Below the pieces are notes generated by a model. The model was not told where the DNA came from. It saw only the letters and a list, made by a program, of their open reading frames with translations, and ran no database searches. From positions 248,001-312,000 of the forward strand of contig RMBW01000024.1 of NCBI GenBank assembly GCA_004009845.1: DNA of 64,000 nt. The letters are read 5' to 3'. This document shows positions 22,990 to 34,284 of the stretch, piece by piece. This stretch comes from Davidsoniella eucalypti. Taxonomy: Eukaryota > Ascomycota > Sordariomycetes > Microascales > Ceratocystidaceae. The position numbers were made by a program, and so were the translations under genes. How positions within the stretch are numbered: position 1 is the stretch's first letter; each line of letters starts with the position of its first letter.

Positions 22990-24723
22990 ATGGCGTCTAT
23001 AAAGCATTCGTCTAGAGTATTACCACGGTCGCATCCGCGTTTGGCGACGCGGCAGCAAGTCCGTTGTCGGTCATGCTATGGGCTACTACAAGCATCTCCA
23101 GTAACGACGGCTACGGCACATAATTCTTCACACACATCCCCTCGATCGGAGCAGATCCCGCCACTCCGCCACATCCGGCAGTCGGTAACCACACCGTCTC
23201 AAAGACGACATAGCTCCAACACGGTGGGGCCGACGGTAGTACATGACCATACATACGACAATGCTCTGACTAAGCTCAGCGAGCTACAGAGCAACCAGGC
23301 CGTAGCATCGCAGTTTCACATGACGTCGTCGGCAGCCGACATGAATGCGCGCGCTATTCCAGAGATGACGACGTGGCTACACCGCGCAGGCTATACCATC
23401 GACGATCTGAAGAAGCTGCGCTGTGTGCATATCGCTGGTACCAAAGGCAAGGGTTCGACGGCTGCTTATACGGCGTCGATTCTGCAGAACTACCCAGGGC
23501 GTTCCGGACCGATTGGACGCTTCACATCGCCGCATCTGATCAGTGTGCGTGAGCGCATCGCCATCGATGGCCGGCCGATCTCGCGTGAGCTGTTCGGCAA
23601 GTATTTCTTCGAGCTGTGGGAGCGGCTAAGTGAGGCTTCACTCAAGGCCGGCGATGGCGTCACAAACCATGCTGGACCGGCTACGAAACCAATGTTCTTC
23701 AGGTACATGATGCTATTAGCCTTCCATGTCTTCCTCAAGGAGGGCGTCCGCGATGCCGTCATTGAGTGTGGGATTGGTGGAGAATACGATGCCACAAATA
23801 TCCTACCACCAGAAGCTGTCTCGGCATCAGTCATTACGCATCTAGGAATCGACCATACCGAGTTTCTCGGGTCGACACTGGATGAAATCACGTGGCATAA
23901 GGCCGGTATCTTCAAGGAAGACGTGCCCGCTTTTATCAATGAAGTGCCAAACGCCAGTCAACTACGCGTGCTACAAAACCGTGCCGAATGGCGCCGAACA
24001 CCGCTCAACATTATCCCTACAGCTGCTCTTGAGCCATGGACAACGATGCAGGGCGCCCTACTGGACGGTCCCGTGCAGAAGAACAACCGCATCTTAGCAC
24101 TGGCCGCGGCTTCGGCACATTTAGGCCAGGACGTCCTACCTTATGAGCCGTTCAAGAAGCCACAAGACTATGCGCCCTGGGTACGCAAGGGCCTAACTAA
24201 TGCGTATCTGCGTGGGCGCTGTGAAGTCGTCACCATGCCTGACGGACTCAAGCTGTACCTGGACGGAGCGCACACAGCTGATAGTATCCGTGAGTCGGTA
24301 CGGTGGTTCGTGTCTGAGCTAGATAGCGAAGATTCACCGATGCTACTCTTCAACCAACAAAGCCGCGATCCCGTGCCCCTGATCAACGCCATGATGATGG
24401 AGTATTCGGCACTGACCACGTACCGTCTCATCTTCCGTCGGGCCTTCTTCTCACGTAACGACACCGATCCACCTAGCTATCAAGACCGTTCACGTCGCAC
24501 GCTCACGCTACAGACAAAGGCCATGGACGAGTTTGTTCGCTTGTCACCCAAGACTAAGGCGTTTACGTCGCGCAGCGTCATCGAAGCTATCAAGGGCATC
24601 TATAGCCAGAGTTCACAAATGTCAAATCGGCGTAGCCGACCAAAGGTCCTCGTTACCGGAAGCTTGTATTTAGTGGGTGCTGTGTTGCGGGTTCTGCGTG
24701 GAGACTTGGATAACATGGATTGA
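22990..24723 (+). CDS. folylpolyglutamate synthase paralogue 1
   Basis: Single exon of 577 residues. Mur-ligase fold landmarks: P-loop AGTKGKGST at 149-157; then TSPHLISVRERIAIDGRPIS, the folate-binding segment; GIGGEYDATN; HLGIDHTEFLG and WHKAGIF with the carbamylated-Lys region; LDGAHTADSI; and FNQQSRDPVPLI. AGTKGKGST rather than AGTNGKGSV points to folylpolyglutamate synthase (Met7 type), not dihydrofolate synthase. It adds glutamates to tetrahydrofolates using ATP, retaining them in the cell and mitochondria. The basic N-terminal 80 residues (Arg/Ser/Thr-rich) may be a mitochondrial presequence. It is intronless, unlike its neighbour, and more diverged from the family consensus. It lies tail to tail with paralogue 2, whose stop is 131 bp away. 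Confidence 0.92.
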   Translation: MASIKHSSRVLPRSHPRLATRQQVRCRSCYGLLQASPVTTATAHNSSHTSPRSEQIPPLRHIRQSVTTPSQRRHSSNTVGPTVVHDHTYDNALTKLSELQSNQAVASQFHMTSSAADMNARAIPEMTTWLHRAGYTIDDLKKLRCVHIAGTKGKGSTAAYTASILQNYPGRSGPIGRFTSPHLISVRERIAIDGRPISRELFGKYFFELWERLSEASLKAGDGVTNHAGPATKPMFFRYMMLLAFHVFLKEGVRDAVIECGIGGEYDATNILPPEAVSASVITHLGIDHTEFLGSTLDEITWHKAGIFKEDVPAFINEVPNASQLRVLQNRAEWRRTPLNIIPTAALEPWTTMQGALLDGPVQKNNRILALAAASAHLGQDVLPYEPFKKPQDYAPWVRKGLTNAYLRGRCEVVTMPDGLKLYLDGAHTADSIRESVRWFVSELDSEDSPMLLFNQQSRDPVPLINAMMMEYSALTTYRLIFRRAFFSRNDTDPPSYQDRSRRTLTLQTKAMDEFVRLSPKTKAFTSRSVIEAIKGIYSQSSQMSNRRSRPKVLVTGSLYLVGAVLRVLRGDLDNMD

Positions 24724-24854
24724 ACGCCGTGACATAAAAAGTAAGAAGGAATTTATCTGTTGAGCAGAGGTGTATTCATATAGATGCTGTGTAATATTAT
24801 ATACGTACAAAGTGTTTCCATCCGTTCAGCCTTCCGTCTTTTCTCCCCACAATC

Positions 24855-26701
24855 CTATAGACTAGCATCTGCCCCTTCGACAGTCGACAGTACGGCGCCT
24901 ACTAAGTGCAAACTACCTGTGACAAGGACCTGCACGTGATGGCCGTCTTCTAGAGTTCCCACTAGATTACGCGCATAGTCTAGAGCATCGTCGACGGTTG
25001 GAGCTACAGAGACGGCAACACCCGGGTCTAAAGACCGCCAGCGGTCAGCAAAAGCGTGCTGAGCGCGCATAGTTCGAATATCTTGAGGATCGATTTGGTT
25101 GTTGACAAGATCTGACGAGGTTGGTTAGCATGATACGGTAGACAGAAAAAAATGATGTAGCTTCCTCAAGTTCTTATACCTTTTTTGTTGGGATTACGCA
25201 AGACATTTGTGCAGAAAATAACATGATCGAAATGAACGTCGTTTGAAGTCATGACTTTGTACATGGCGCTTAGGAATTCCACTGCCTCAGAACGGCTTTG
25301 TTGGTTGAATATGAGAACCTTGGGGCCACCAAGTCTACTTTTGGATAGATAAGGTTAGTAATTAGGGTTGGAAACATATAGATTGTTCAAGGTGCTACTA
25401 ACTTCTTCCGGCATTCACTGGCGAACCAATTTGAGCATACGTTGATGCTATCAATAGTATGAGCACCATCTAAATGCCATATCACGCGATCTTCATTGCT
25501 GACCTCGCATCTGCCACGCCAGACAACGGTCTCGAGGCCTTGTACGAGTTCCTGTGGCAATGGGCGTTGGTTGGGAGTGAACTCTGGATCGATCTTTTGT
25601 AGCACAGTCTCCATGAGCTTGACGGCCATGCTAGCATTAGTCTTCTGGTGAATAGCATCTGGGGATATCTTGACGGAATCTAGGCGTGAATCATAAGGCA
25701 CGTATTGTAACTGGACACCCTTTTCAGAGGCGCGGGCGTCTAGCACGGCGGCAGCTTCGAGAACTTGCGGCACACTAAAGGCTGGACTACCGGGTTTCAT
25801 GATACCGGCCTTGTGCCAAGCGATCCTGTCGACTGTGTCACCGAGGATGTAGATGTGGTCTATGCCGAGCATAGTGATGCCAGCAGCAGCAGGCGCTGGT
25901 GCTAGATTAGTGGCATCGTACTCGCCGCCGATGCCCGTCTCAAGGACAGCTGCGTCTACGCCTTCTTCAAGGAATACGTGGAAGGCCATGAGTGTCAGGT
26001 AGCGTGCATAGTTGGGATGCACCGTAAGGCCCGCGGGTGACGCGGGATCTCGTTTGGCAGCGTCGCCGAGGGTGTTCCAGATATCGAAGAAGTACCGCGT
26101 GAACAGCTCTTCGGAGATAGGCTTAGAGTCTAAGCGGATGCGCTCCCGTACACTGATCAGATGTGGCGATGTCAAGAGACCAGTGCGGCGTGGTACGGAG
26201 TGGGCGCGCTGCCATGAAGCTAGCATGGAGTCGACATAGGCACAGGTGCTTCCCTTGCCCTTTGTTCCGGCTACATGTACGATATTAAGACGACTTAGGT
26301 CGTCAGGTGAGTGGCCAAGCCGGGATAGATAGATGCGCATATCTCGGCGCGACACATGGTCAGGCCTGGCGCCACGCATCTTGCGGGCCTGGATGGCAGC
26401 ATGAGACGACTGTAGCGAGTTGAGAGCGTCGACTGCATCCTAAAGAGCTGCATTAGAAATGTATGGACGTGTAAGTGCCATGTGTTTATGAAAATAGCCA
26501 TGATAGGACAGAGACAGGGTTTCAGGCTAAATCACACGTTAAATGCAGTTGCACTAGAAAAAGAGGATCATAGCCACAGAGGGCCTAGCGAGTAAGACGC
26601 ACATTGTAAGTCTTGGACGAAGCTACTGCAGATGAGGTCGAAAATGCCCGGACCGCAGCTGAACTCGCGTAGCTTATCGACCGCATAGTATGGAAAGCCA
26701 T
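24855..26701 (-). CDS. folylpolyglutamate synthase paralogue 2 (Met7-like)
   Basis: Four exons on the minus strand: 26701-26603, 26439-25403, 25334-25180 and 25111-24855, giving 515 residues. The N-terminus MAFHTMRSISYASSAAVRAFSTS... looks like a mitochondrial presequence. The classic FPGS opening DAVDALNSLQSSHA starts exactly at exon 2. The P-loop AGTKGKGST is at 90-98, followed by LLTSPHLISVRERI, GIGGEYDATNL, MLGIDHIYILG..AWHKAGIMK, LDGAHTIDSI and a C-terminal VLVTGSLHLVGAVL. All catalytic motifs are intact. Its length and closeness to consensus suggest that this copy is the standard Met7-type enzyme for cytosolic and mitochondrial folate polyglutamylation. The donor of intron 1 is GTGCGT. 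The intron pattern differs completely from paralogue 1. Confidence 0.93.
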
Positions 26702-27463
26702 ATAGAGAAAGACTGTACAGCAGACTAAGCAGTTATATAGAAAAACCAACCAATTGACGGTTGAACATAAATCAATGATAAAGACAGACTGCGAAGTTGG
26801 AGAAAACGGCAGAATATAGAGCTTCTAGGGGATTGATGGCTTAAAGTTAGATTTCCGCATCAGGGCTTCTTGCTCCGTGGCCGGCGAACAAATGTTTGGG
26901 ATTTGCCCTGTGGAACCTGAAAGCCAACTAACTTATCAGGGTAATTACAGCTACGGTCAGGAGCTTACTGTAGACGGGATAAGGAAAGGCCTACCCCACC
27001 TTTCTTTTCGAGTTTTGGTTTCTTTTTTGGGGAAGGCGAACTTGATCATGCAATTCCCCTATAAATGGTTATTCAAGTTTAGCCATCCTGGCCAAAAAGA
27101 AAAGTCGTTTTGATTCATAATTTTACTTCGAGCCAAACCAAATTTTTCTTTTTCTTGTTGACGAAACGAATCTTGACTGATAATAGCAAAATTCTCGCTG
27201 AATTGCTGCGCGGGGCTATACCAATCAAGGCAATCAAGGTAGATCGGGTGGGCTACAATGTGACCTTCTCTGTTCCGTTTTGAGCCATACAAAGAACCCC
27301 TCCATGAGATATCGCAATCCAATCACTTCGAAGCTTACGTGACCTTGACGCAACATTAGGCTTTATTCAAGGAAAAGACGGCATGCTATTGATGCTTCGT
27401 TGATTGTCAGCCTTTTACTCCAACATATTCACCGAATAGTCACTTCTATCCTACATCTCCATC
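26702..27463. other. divergent promoter of FPGS 2 and thioesterase-like gene
   Basis: No gene. Pyrimidine- and A-rich sequence between divergent start codons. Open frames at 26877-27113 (plus) and 27059-27322 (minus) have no motif. Confidence 0.5.
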
Positions 27464-28405
27464 ATGTCAAGTCCGCCATCTCCCTCCAAAATCGTCTTCT
27501 CTTTCACACTTCTAGTTGCTCTCTTAGCCGCTAGCTATCAGCTTGTTCCTAAACTACTTTTCCCTCATCATCCCGCATATCACGGTGAACTGCCGTCTCT
27601 AGCTATGGCCACACCCGAGATCATCACTATCAGCCCTACAGCACCGCACACCCACACCGTGGTCTTTCTTCACGGCCGCGGCGACACAGCGCGGAACTTT
27701 GCGTCGAGTCTAGCGAGCTTCCGCAGCTTGCCAGGCCAGCAGAACCTGTTCACGAGTCTGCCGTCTGTCAAATGGATGTTTCCTGAGGCACCTTTGCGCG
27801 AGGTTGCCGCAGACCCTGGCACTGTCTTTAACCAGTGGTTTGATATGTGGGATGTATCACGGCCCACACTACGTGAAGATCTGATCATCAGCGGCATTCG
27901 TGAGAGTGTCGCCACCGTCAAGGCGCTGATTAGTCAAGAGGCTGCGCTGCTCGGCGGCCAATATAGTCGTGTCGTGCTAGCTGGCTTCAGTCAAGGCGCA
28001 GCTATCAGTCTACACGTGCTCCTGAATATTGCCGTCCCAGCACAACCCAGTGCTGATCAAAACAGTCTCAACAATAGCCAGCAACGGCTTGGCGCCGTGC
28101 TCTGCTTTGCCGGTAGACTACCTCTCTCCATTAACCGCAGCGTTGCCGACATGCGCGCTCTGCTTGACTTGCCTAATGTACCAATCGGACTAGATGTTGT
28201 CCAAAACACTCCGATCTTGCAAGAGCATTGCTTAGACGATAATGTGCTCACGGTGGACAATGGTCGACTAGCCAATGAGCGATTGCGAGAAATGGGCGCG
28301 AAACCTGTATGGAAACAGTACGAACGTGGTGGCCATGCGTTCACGGCCCAGGGTTTCTTGGATGCTAAGGAATTCCTGGATGGAGTGATTGGGGCATCGG
28401 CATGA
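27464..28405 (+). CDS. acyl-protein thioesterase/carboxylesterase-like alpha/beta hydrolase
   Basis: Single exon of 313 residues. An N-terminal hydrophobic segment (about 10-26) is a signal anchor. The APT-type core begins with TVVFLHGRGDTARNFA. The nucleophile is S176 in GFSQG, the probable acid is D259 (HCLDDNVL), and the base is H291 (GGHAF). The WFDMWD segment is also typical of phospholipase/carboxylesterase family members. APT enzymes remove palmitate from proteins or hydrolyse lysophospholipids. The membrane anchor suggests action at the ER or secretory pathway rather than in the cytosol, and is unlike classical cytosolic APT1. The substrate is unknown. Confidence 0.87.
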   Translation: MSSPPSPSKIVFSFTLLVALLAASYQLVPKLLFPHHPAYHGELPSLAMATPEIITISPTAPHTHTVVFLHGRGDTARNFASSLASFRSLPGQQNLFTSLPSVKWMFPEAPLREVAADPGTVFNQWFDMWDVSRPTLREDLIISGIRESVATVKALISQEAALLGGQYSRVVLAGFSQGAAISLHVLLNIAVPAQPSADQNSLNNSQQRLGAVLCFAGRLPLSINRSVADMRALLDLPNVPIGLDVVQNTPILQEHCLDDNVLTVDNGRLANERLREMGAKPVWKQYERGGHAFTAQGFLDAKEFLDGVIGASA

Positions 28406-28661
28406 GACGATGTTTTGCTATGTTCTTGTATTGTTTTTAGTGAGCTATGTATTTTGTTCAATATGAATTATCGTGCCTCAGAAGTTTATTTCTCGGCCAT
28501 TCCCATTAATACCCTCTGCAACTATCTGAATTGACATACACAACTCCATAGTATAGTCGAGCTTTGATATATCAAGATATATATCTGGCTATTCACAAAA
28601 GACTAAAACAACATCAGAATTCATATGAATTCAAACACAACAGGAAAAAGGAAAATGCATA

Positions 28662-28676
28662 TAACCCTAACCCTAC
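28662..28676. repeat. short interstitial telomere-like repeat
   Basis: TAACCCTAACCCTAC matches two units of the common fungal telomere repeat TTAGGG on the opposite strand. It is too short to be a telomere remnant by itself; such motifs also occur as protein-binding sites in fungal promoters. Confidence 0.5.
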
Positions 28677-29736
28677 CGATTGCGACAAAAGCCGGGCAAG
28701 CTCCAATTTTTTAATGGTCAACTGGGGATATGTAGTTGAATTTTACCTAAATCAGTGGCGTGACTAGCCTTGTGAGCCTTACTTCCGCCATCTTTGGGTC
28801 TGATTGAAATTTTTATGTTAGTGATTAAACTTCACACTTGTTTACAGAGAAATTTAAGGCCAGACTTCAAAAGAAATACGAAATTCAGGCTGACAAACAA
28901 GTGCTAAGCCGTGTATCAGGAAATGTCAAAAAGTAAGCCTTTGTTGCATGTGACATGAAGTTTAAAAAATGGGGTTTCTAGAAGGAAACGAATTACGAGA
29001 AATCTTGGCTCAATATTTTTTGGTCATCCCTTGTCTTGTTTTTCCACAACGGGCGAATCGGCACCGAAGCAGAAAAGACGACTAACATACGGCACTAACA
29101 AGAAAGATAGCAAACTTAGTCTCGCTTTTTTTTTTCGTACCGGCCATTTTCCGCCTTTGTTAGTTTTCATTAATGAACCCTTTCCGACCGTTTTATTTCT
29201 CTTAAATAGTCGGCAAAACGCCCGTGCAACAAGGAGTCAGAAGGGTATAAAAGTATAAAAGAACCCTCAGGCAGACTTTTACTCCTTGTCTCGGCCTCTT
29301 CGCCTCTAGTTTTCACATTGACAAACAAACTCTATCCGTGGGCAATTTTGCCGGCCGGCAATGAACTCTTGCTGTGCACTTGGATATATACAGCCATAAT
29401 AAAGCCAGCCTGTGATATTCACCATGAACAAATGTAGCATGTCAAGGCTATCATAACTACAAACATTCTTAACTCCAAAACATGTGATTTAAATGCTGAC
29501 ATGTCAAATCTGGCCATCAAGGGCTTAGGACAACAGCCCGATCCTAAAGAGGCATGAATCTGTGAATACTGAATACTACCTTGGGTGCGGATGAGGAATC
29601 TATACCGTTCGAGCGGTAGGGAAGGAGAAAATCAGGCAAGCCCAGGGGCAAATTTCTATGCTCAAGCAAGGGCGAGACTAATATAAACTAACAGAGCAAG
29701 CGATTGATAACTTACGTACCATCCAGACCGTAAGTG

Positions 29737-29746
29737 GTATAAATAC
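29737..29746 (+). promoter_or_regulatory. TATA-like element upstream of MFS transporter
   Basis: GTATAAATAC lies about 475 bases upstream of the ATG at 30219, followed by a T/C-rich stretch from about 29760. It is a plausible core promoter for a long-leader transcript; no experimental support can be read from sequence. Confidence 0.35.
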
Positions 29747-30218
29747 ATGGCAGTGCCCTTTCCCTGCTTCAGTGTTTGGAAGTCATAGCTTCTTTTGTTT
29801 GATCCATCCCACATCCAGGATAATTCCTCTCCTTCTTTCTCTATAACTATAATCTCTCTTGAAGCCGCGCCTTGCTTGCAGATCTCTCAAACTTACATAT
29901 AGACCTTACATATACGTTCATGGTACACTGCTTACTTACATGAACAATACGCCACTTACACTTTTGCACATCTCGACTTGGTAGCCACCAACTTCAATCT
30001 CTCGCTTCGCCCACACAACCGGCAACTACTCTATCTAGCCCGGGTTGCCTAGCACACGACCGTTATTGCGGGTCTTAGATATATCAGGATTAAAATAAGA
30101 AAATATTGCTCTTCTTTCTTTCCATTCTTCATCGTCTTTCTTCAGACTTTTAAGTCAGGCGGTTTTAGTCGAATCAAACCCCATATCTTTCTCTGTCTCT
30201 TTCTCGGGTTCCACCACT

Positions 30219-32081
30219 ATGGCTGATGCCAAGGAATTCCATGACGTCGATATCCATACTTCCTCTAGCAGCGCCAAGACCGCATCACCGCCGCCAACCG
30301 CACGGCGGGATCCCGAAAAGGATGAGCCAACATCATCGGAGCCGGCCGATCAAAACCAGCAACAACCACAACACACAGACACCAATGATGCAGTAGTCTC
30401 CACATCTCCTTCTACACCTGATGCTCCCGCTAATGCTAGTGGTCCTCCAGCCCCTATACCACGCACTAAAGCTGAGACTGTTGTTGTCATGCTGGCACTC
30501 TGCTCGGCACTGTTTTTGGTGGCACTCGACGCAACTATCGTGACAACCTCTATCGCCACCATTGCAGCCGAGTTTGACTCTAGTCTGGGCTACACCTGGG
30601 TCGGCGGTGCCTTCATGTTGGCTAACGCCGCCTTTGTGCCGATTTGGGGCAAGATCTCCGATATCTGGGGCCGCAAGCCCGTGCTGCTGGCTGCAACTAC
30701 CCTTTTCTTCATCGGCTCGCTGCTGTGTGCTGTGTCGCAGAGCATGGGCATGTTGATCGCCTCTCGTGCTATTCAAGGCGGAGGCGGTGGCGGCATTGTT
30801 TCACTAGTAAACATCACCATCAGTGACCTGTTCTCGCAGCGCCAACGCGGCTTCTATTTTGGCATGGTTGGTCTGGTCTGGGCTGTGGCATCAGCGGCTG
30901 GCCCGCTGCTAGGTGGTGTGTTCACAACAGAGGTTGGCTGGCGCTGGTGTTTCTACATCAACCTGCCCATCTGTGGCGTGTGTATCTTCATCCTATTCTT
31001 CTTCCTCAAGCTACATAACCCTAAGACACCAATTCGGGAGGGTTTAGTCGCTGTCGACTGGCTCGGCAGTTTGACCGTTGTTGGTGGCACGCTCATGATT
31101 CTGCTTGCCCTAGAGTTTGGCGGTATCACACATCCATGGGATTCACCGATAGTGATTTGCTTGTTTGTTTTTGGTGCTGTCGTCCTTGTTATCTTTGCCA
31201 TAATCGAGTCCAACTTTGCCAAGTACCCTGTCATTCCGCTACGCATCTTCAAGAACATCGGCGCCCAGGCCGCTCTAGGTATCTGCTTCTTCCATTCGCT
31301 CGTGTTCCAGTCCGCCGCATACTGGCTTCCATTGTATTTCCAGGGTGCCCGTGCTCGTACGTCACTACAGGCAGGCTATCTTCTGCTACCGTTCATTTTA
31401 TCGCTTGCGTTTACCTCTATCGGTGCGGGTCTCTTTATTCGTAAGACAGGCCAGTATAAACCCATGATCATTGGCTCCATGGTCATCATGACTCTTGGTT
31501 TTGGTCTGCTGATCGACCTAGACGAGAAGTCGTCATGGGCCAAGCGTATTCTATACCTCCTGGTAGCTGGCGTGGGTGTCGGTCCCAATTTCCAGGCCCC
31601 CCTCATCGCACTACAGACCAACATCCAGCCGCGTGACATTGCATCGGCCACGGCAACCTTTGCCTTCTTCCGTCAGATCGCAGCAGCTATTTCGGTAATT
31701 GTCGGCGGCGCTCTCTTTAATAATGAGATGAACAAGCACTACAAGAGTCTAATCCCCTCGCTAGGCGAGGAGCTAGCTGATCGCTTTTCAGGTTCCAAGG
31801 CCACAACTAGCGTCGCTCTGGTACGCCGCTTGCCGCATGCTCAGAAGATCCTAGTCGAGGCTATCTACGCAATCTCTATTTCCAAGATGTACATTACATT
31901 CACCGCCTTTAGTGCTGTCGGCATTGTGGTCACATTGTTTATACAGAACAAGAAGCTAAGCAAGGAGCATGTCGAACACCAGACCGGTCTCAAAAACATG
32001 GAAGCTGCCCACCAGAAGACCACATCATCTCCTAATGATGTGGAGGCGCAAGCTAGAGAGAAGAGAGCGGATGCTTCATAG
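30219..32081 (+). CDS. MFS drug/metabolite exporter, DHA2 type (14 TM)
   Basis: Single exon of 620 residues. The hydrophilic N-terminus (about 1-88, Ser/Thr/Pro/Gln-rich) is followed by 14 predicted membrane spans. The motif LDATIVTTSIATIAAEF in TM1 is the DHA2 signature (motif D1), and GKISDIWGRKPVLL is motif A in loop 2-3. ASRAIQGGGGGGI is motif B in TM4, and GPLLGGVF matches motif C of drug:H+ antiporters. The length fits the 14-spanner family that exports toxic compounds, mycotoxins or siderophore-like metabolites at the plasma membrane. The substrate is not deducible. No biosynthetic cluster surrounds it: the next genes are a CE1 esterase and a CDF transporter, so a general multidrug or nutrient role is as likely as a metabolite-specific one. 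Confidence 0.93.
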   Translation: MADAKEFHDVDIHTSSSSAKTASPPPTARRDPEKDEPTSSEPADQNQQQPQHTDTNDAVVSTSPSTPDAPANASGPPAPIPRTKAETVVVMLALCSALFLVALDATIVTTSIATIAAEFDSSLGYTWVGGAFMLANAAFVPIWGKISDIWGRKPVLLAATTLFFIGSLLCAVSQSMGMLIASRAIQGGGGGGIVSLVNITISDLFSQRQRGFYFGMVGLVWAVASAAGPLLGGVFTTEVGWRWCFYINLPICGVCIFILFFFLKLHNPKTPIREGLVAVDWLGSLTVVGGTLMILLALEFGGITHPWDSPIVICLFVFGAVVLVIFAIIESNFAKYPVIPLRIFKNIGAQAALGICFFHSLVFQSAAYWLPLYFQGARARTSLQAGYLLLPFILSLAFTSIGAGLFIRKTGQYKPMIIGSMVIMTLGFGLLIDLDEKSSWAKRILYLLVAGVGVGPNFQAPLIALQTNIQPRDIASATATFAFFRQIAAAISVIVGGALFNNEMNKHYKSLIPSLGEELADRFSGSKATTSVALVRRLPHAQKILVEAIYAISISKMYITFTAFSAVGIVVTLFIQNKKLSKEHVEHQTGLKNMEAAHQKTTSSPNDVEAQAREKRADAS

Positions 32082-33350
32082 AAATTTCCGATCTGGGATT
32101 TGAAAAGAAACGTAAAAAAGATGAGAAGTCAAAGACTAGCTTCTTTTATTCTAATGTGTTGATGATTTTTATTGAACTTTTGCTTATTTATTAATTAACG
32201 CAATTTAGGAGAATACTTACATTTTGATTCCACCATCTCCTCTCATTTACTGTCTTATATTTGCATCATTTCCTTATACAGCTGAGTTCATAGCACATTT
32301 GGCATATTAATAAACAAGATTTTTTCCTTTGATGTACCCAATCAGATCCCAGATCTTGGTAATTTCCAACGTTAGTAATCTATAACGAAAAATCTATGTA
32401 GCTCAATCTACATAGTACACCTCTCCTGTCAATATCTTTCATTTACTGTCATCCAGGGGCAAGCGTTTCATTCAACCAACTTCCTCTCTGCCAAGAGTCT
32501 GGGACTCGCAATCCTTTAACGACTTCACTAGCAAAATTCTATGGCAGTGCTCCGATATTCCGGTATTGGTAGTTCATGACTGTGAAATCAGTCTTACAAA
32601 AGTCAGGTCGTTAACGTTTTCCCTGCAAATACATAACTATAACTATATGATATGTTGTGCCATGCAACACACACCAAAAAAAAAAAACATAGCGAATCTA
32701 GGGAGTAAACATAGTGACACAATCTAAACCTAAGACATGATAGCCCTATAAGCATATAAGCATTCAATAGCATACCTGTGATAACCTTCATTAAAGAAGC
32801 GTTTTTCCGGAAAAATAAATACTCGCAAATTCAAGCACCATTATTCCATATAGTCAGTGCTTCATTTTCTAGTTTCTCTCTCATTTGTGAGCTAACCGGT
32901 ATCTTTCCAACATCTTGCATAATAATATCATCCCCTAATGTTTTTAACCACTTCTAATATGTCATTAGCCAGAAACGCTGAACACTATACTCCACAGGTT
33001 GCTTGATACCCGTCCTTTATATGTCGGCGATTTTCGATTATTCTCTTCTGTGCGATCACATTATCACATGACTGGTCTTGTTTTCTCCATACTTCCGGCA
33101 TAGATCAAGAATGAATATGCCGATTTGGTGCTCGGCCCTCGATGTCATTTCGTGATAATTAACGGGATTACAGGACAGGGTAGCTACAACTATATCGTAT
33201 TGTCCGTTTTCAAGTGCTGAAGGTTGGAAGTTTATATAAAGGCCATGATTTTCTATAGAAATTAATAACTTATCTTCTTCCTCATCTCTTGATATCGCCA
33301 ATCCAGTCGTTCTTGGCATCTACTCATTCTTTTCTTCAGTCTATAACATC
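32082..33350. other. intergenic between MFS exporter and CE1 esterase
   Basis: AT-rich, no gene. The small frame at 33056-33319 (minus, 87 codons) has no recognised motif. The promoter of the esterase lies to the right. Confidence 0.45.
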
Positions 33351-34284
33351 ATGAAATCTTATACAGCTCTAACTGCTTTGAGTAGCTTGGCTACTATAGC
33401 CACGGCCGCCTCGCTGACGGAAGTCACCGACTTTGGCCCAAACCCTACCGGTCCTAAGGTACACAATCCCATGCTTGTTACTAAGAGCTTGGTCGCCGTA
33501 TTCTGACCTCTTGATATAGATGTACGCCTATGTCCCCGACAACGTCTCTGCTGCGCCTGCTCTCGTTGTCGTGCTTCATTATTGCGGTGGTACGGCCTCT
33601 GCCATGTTTTCCGGAACTACATGGGCCAGCTACGCCGACCAATACGGCTTCGTCGCCATATATCCAGAGACCCCTAACGCCAGCGGTTGCTGGGACGTAT
33701 CTTCCACGGCCACTCTAACCCGCAATGGCGGCGGTGACTCGAACAGTATTGCCAACATGGTATCATACGCCATCTCTACCTACGACGTCGACACCGCCAA
33801 GGTGTACGTAACTGGCATCTCGTCTGGCGCTATGATGACCAACGTGCTAGCCGCTACATACCCAGACCTCTTCGCTGCTGCATCCTCGTATGCAGGTGTC
33901 GCAGCCGGATGTTTCTACACAGACTCCGTTGCCGGCTGGAACAGCACGTGTGCGGACGGTGAATCGATACATACTCAGGCCGAGTGGGCGGCCGTAGCTA
34001 AGGCGGCGGACCCTGGCTATAACGGCGAGAGACCAACGATGCTGATTTATCACGGCGACGCTGATGCAACTATCAACCCGCAAAACTATCAGGAGGCTCT
34101 GAAGCAGTGGACGGGCGTGTTTGGGTACGATATGTCGGTCTCCGAGACTTTAGAGGGCGTTCCGGGCTCTGTTTGGACCACATCGGTGTATGGCGACAAG
34201 GTCAGAGGCATTCTAGGCCATGGTATCACGCACAGCATCCCTATGCAGGTCGAGAATGACATTGCTCTGTTCAACCTAGCCTAA
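33351..34284 (+). CDS. secreted CE1 esterase (acetylxylan/feruloyl type)
   Basis: Exons 33351-33458 and 33520-34284 give 290 residues. The signal peptide is about 1-20 (MKSYTALTALSSLATIATAA). The core follows the PHB-depolymerase/CE1 pattern: LVVVLHYCGGTASAMF (oxyanion region), YPETPNASGCWD, and the nucleophile S137 in GISSG. The acid lies in YHGDADATINP and the base is H in ILGHGITHSIP. No cellulose-binding module follows, so this is the catalytic domain alone. CE1 enzymes remove acetyl or feruloyl groups from plant xylan outside the cell. Whether it acts on acetyl or feruloyl esters cannot be decided by reading. The pairing with no other plant-wall enzyme in the window suggests a stand-alone gene. 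Confidence 0.92.

Larger units (their letters stand above)
28406..30218. other. long gene-free region before the MFS transporter
   Basis: 1.8 kb without a convincing gene. It contains a short telomere-like run at 28662-28676, T/A runs, and the promoter and long leader of the transporter. A TATA-like GTATAAATAC lies at 29737-29746. A short upstream frame (ATG at 29920, stop at 29943) might affect translation if it lies in the mRNA. Confidence 0.45.

Noticed and set aside
22990..24723. Dihydrofolate synthase (Fol3) for FPGS paralogue 1
   Set aside because: The P-loop reads AGTKGKGST and the sequence has FNQQSRD, both FPGS traits; Fol3 has AGTNGKGS.
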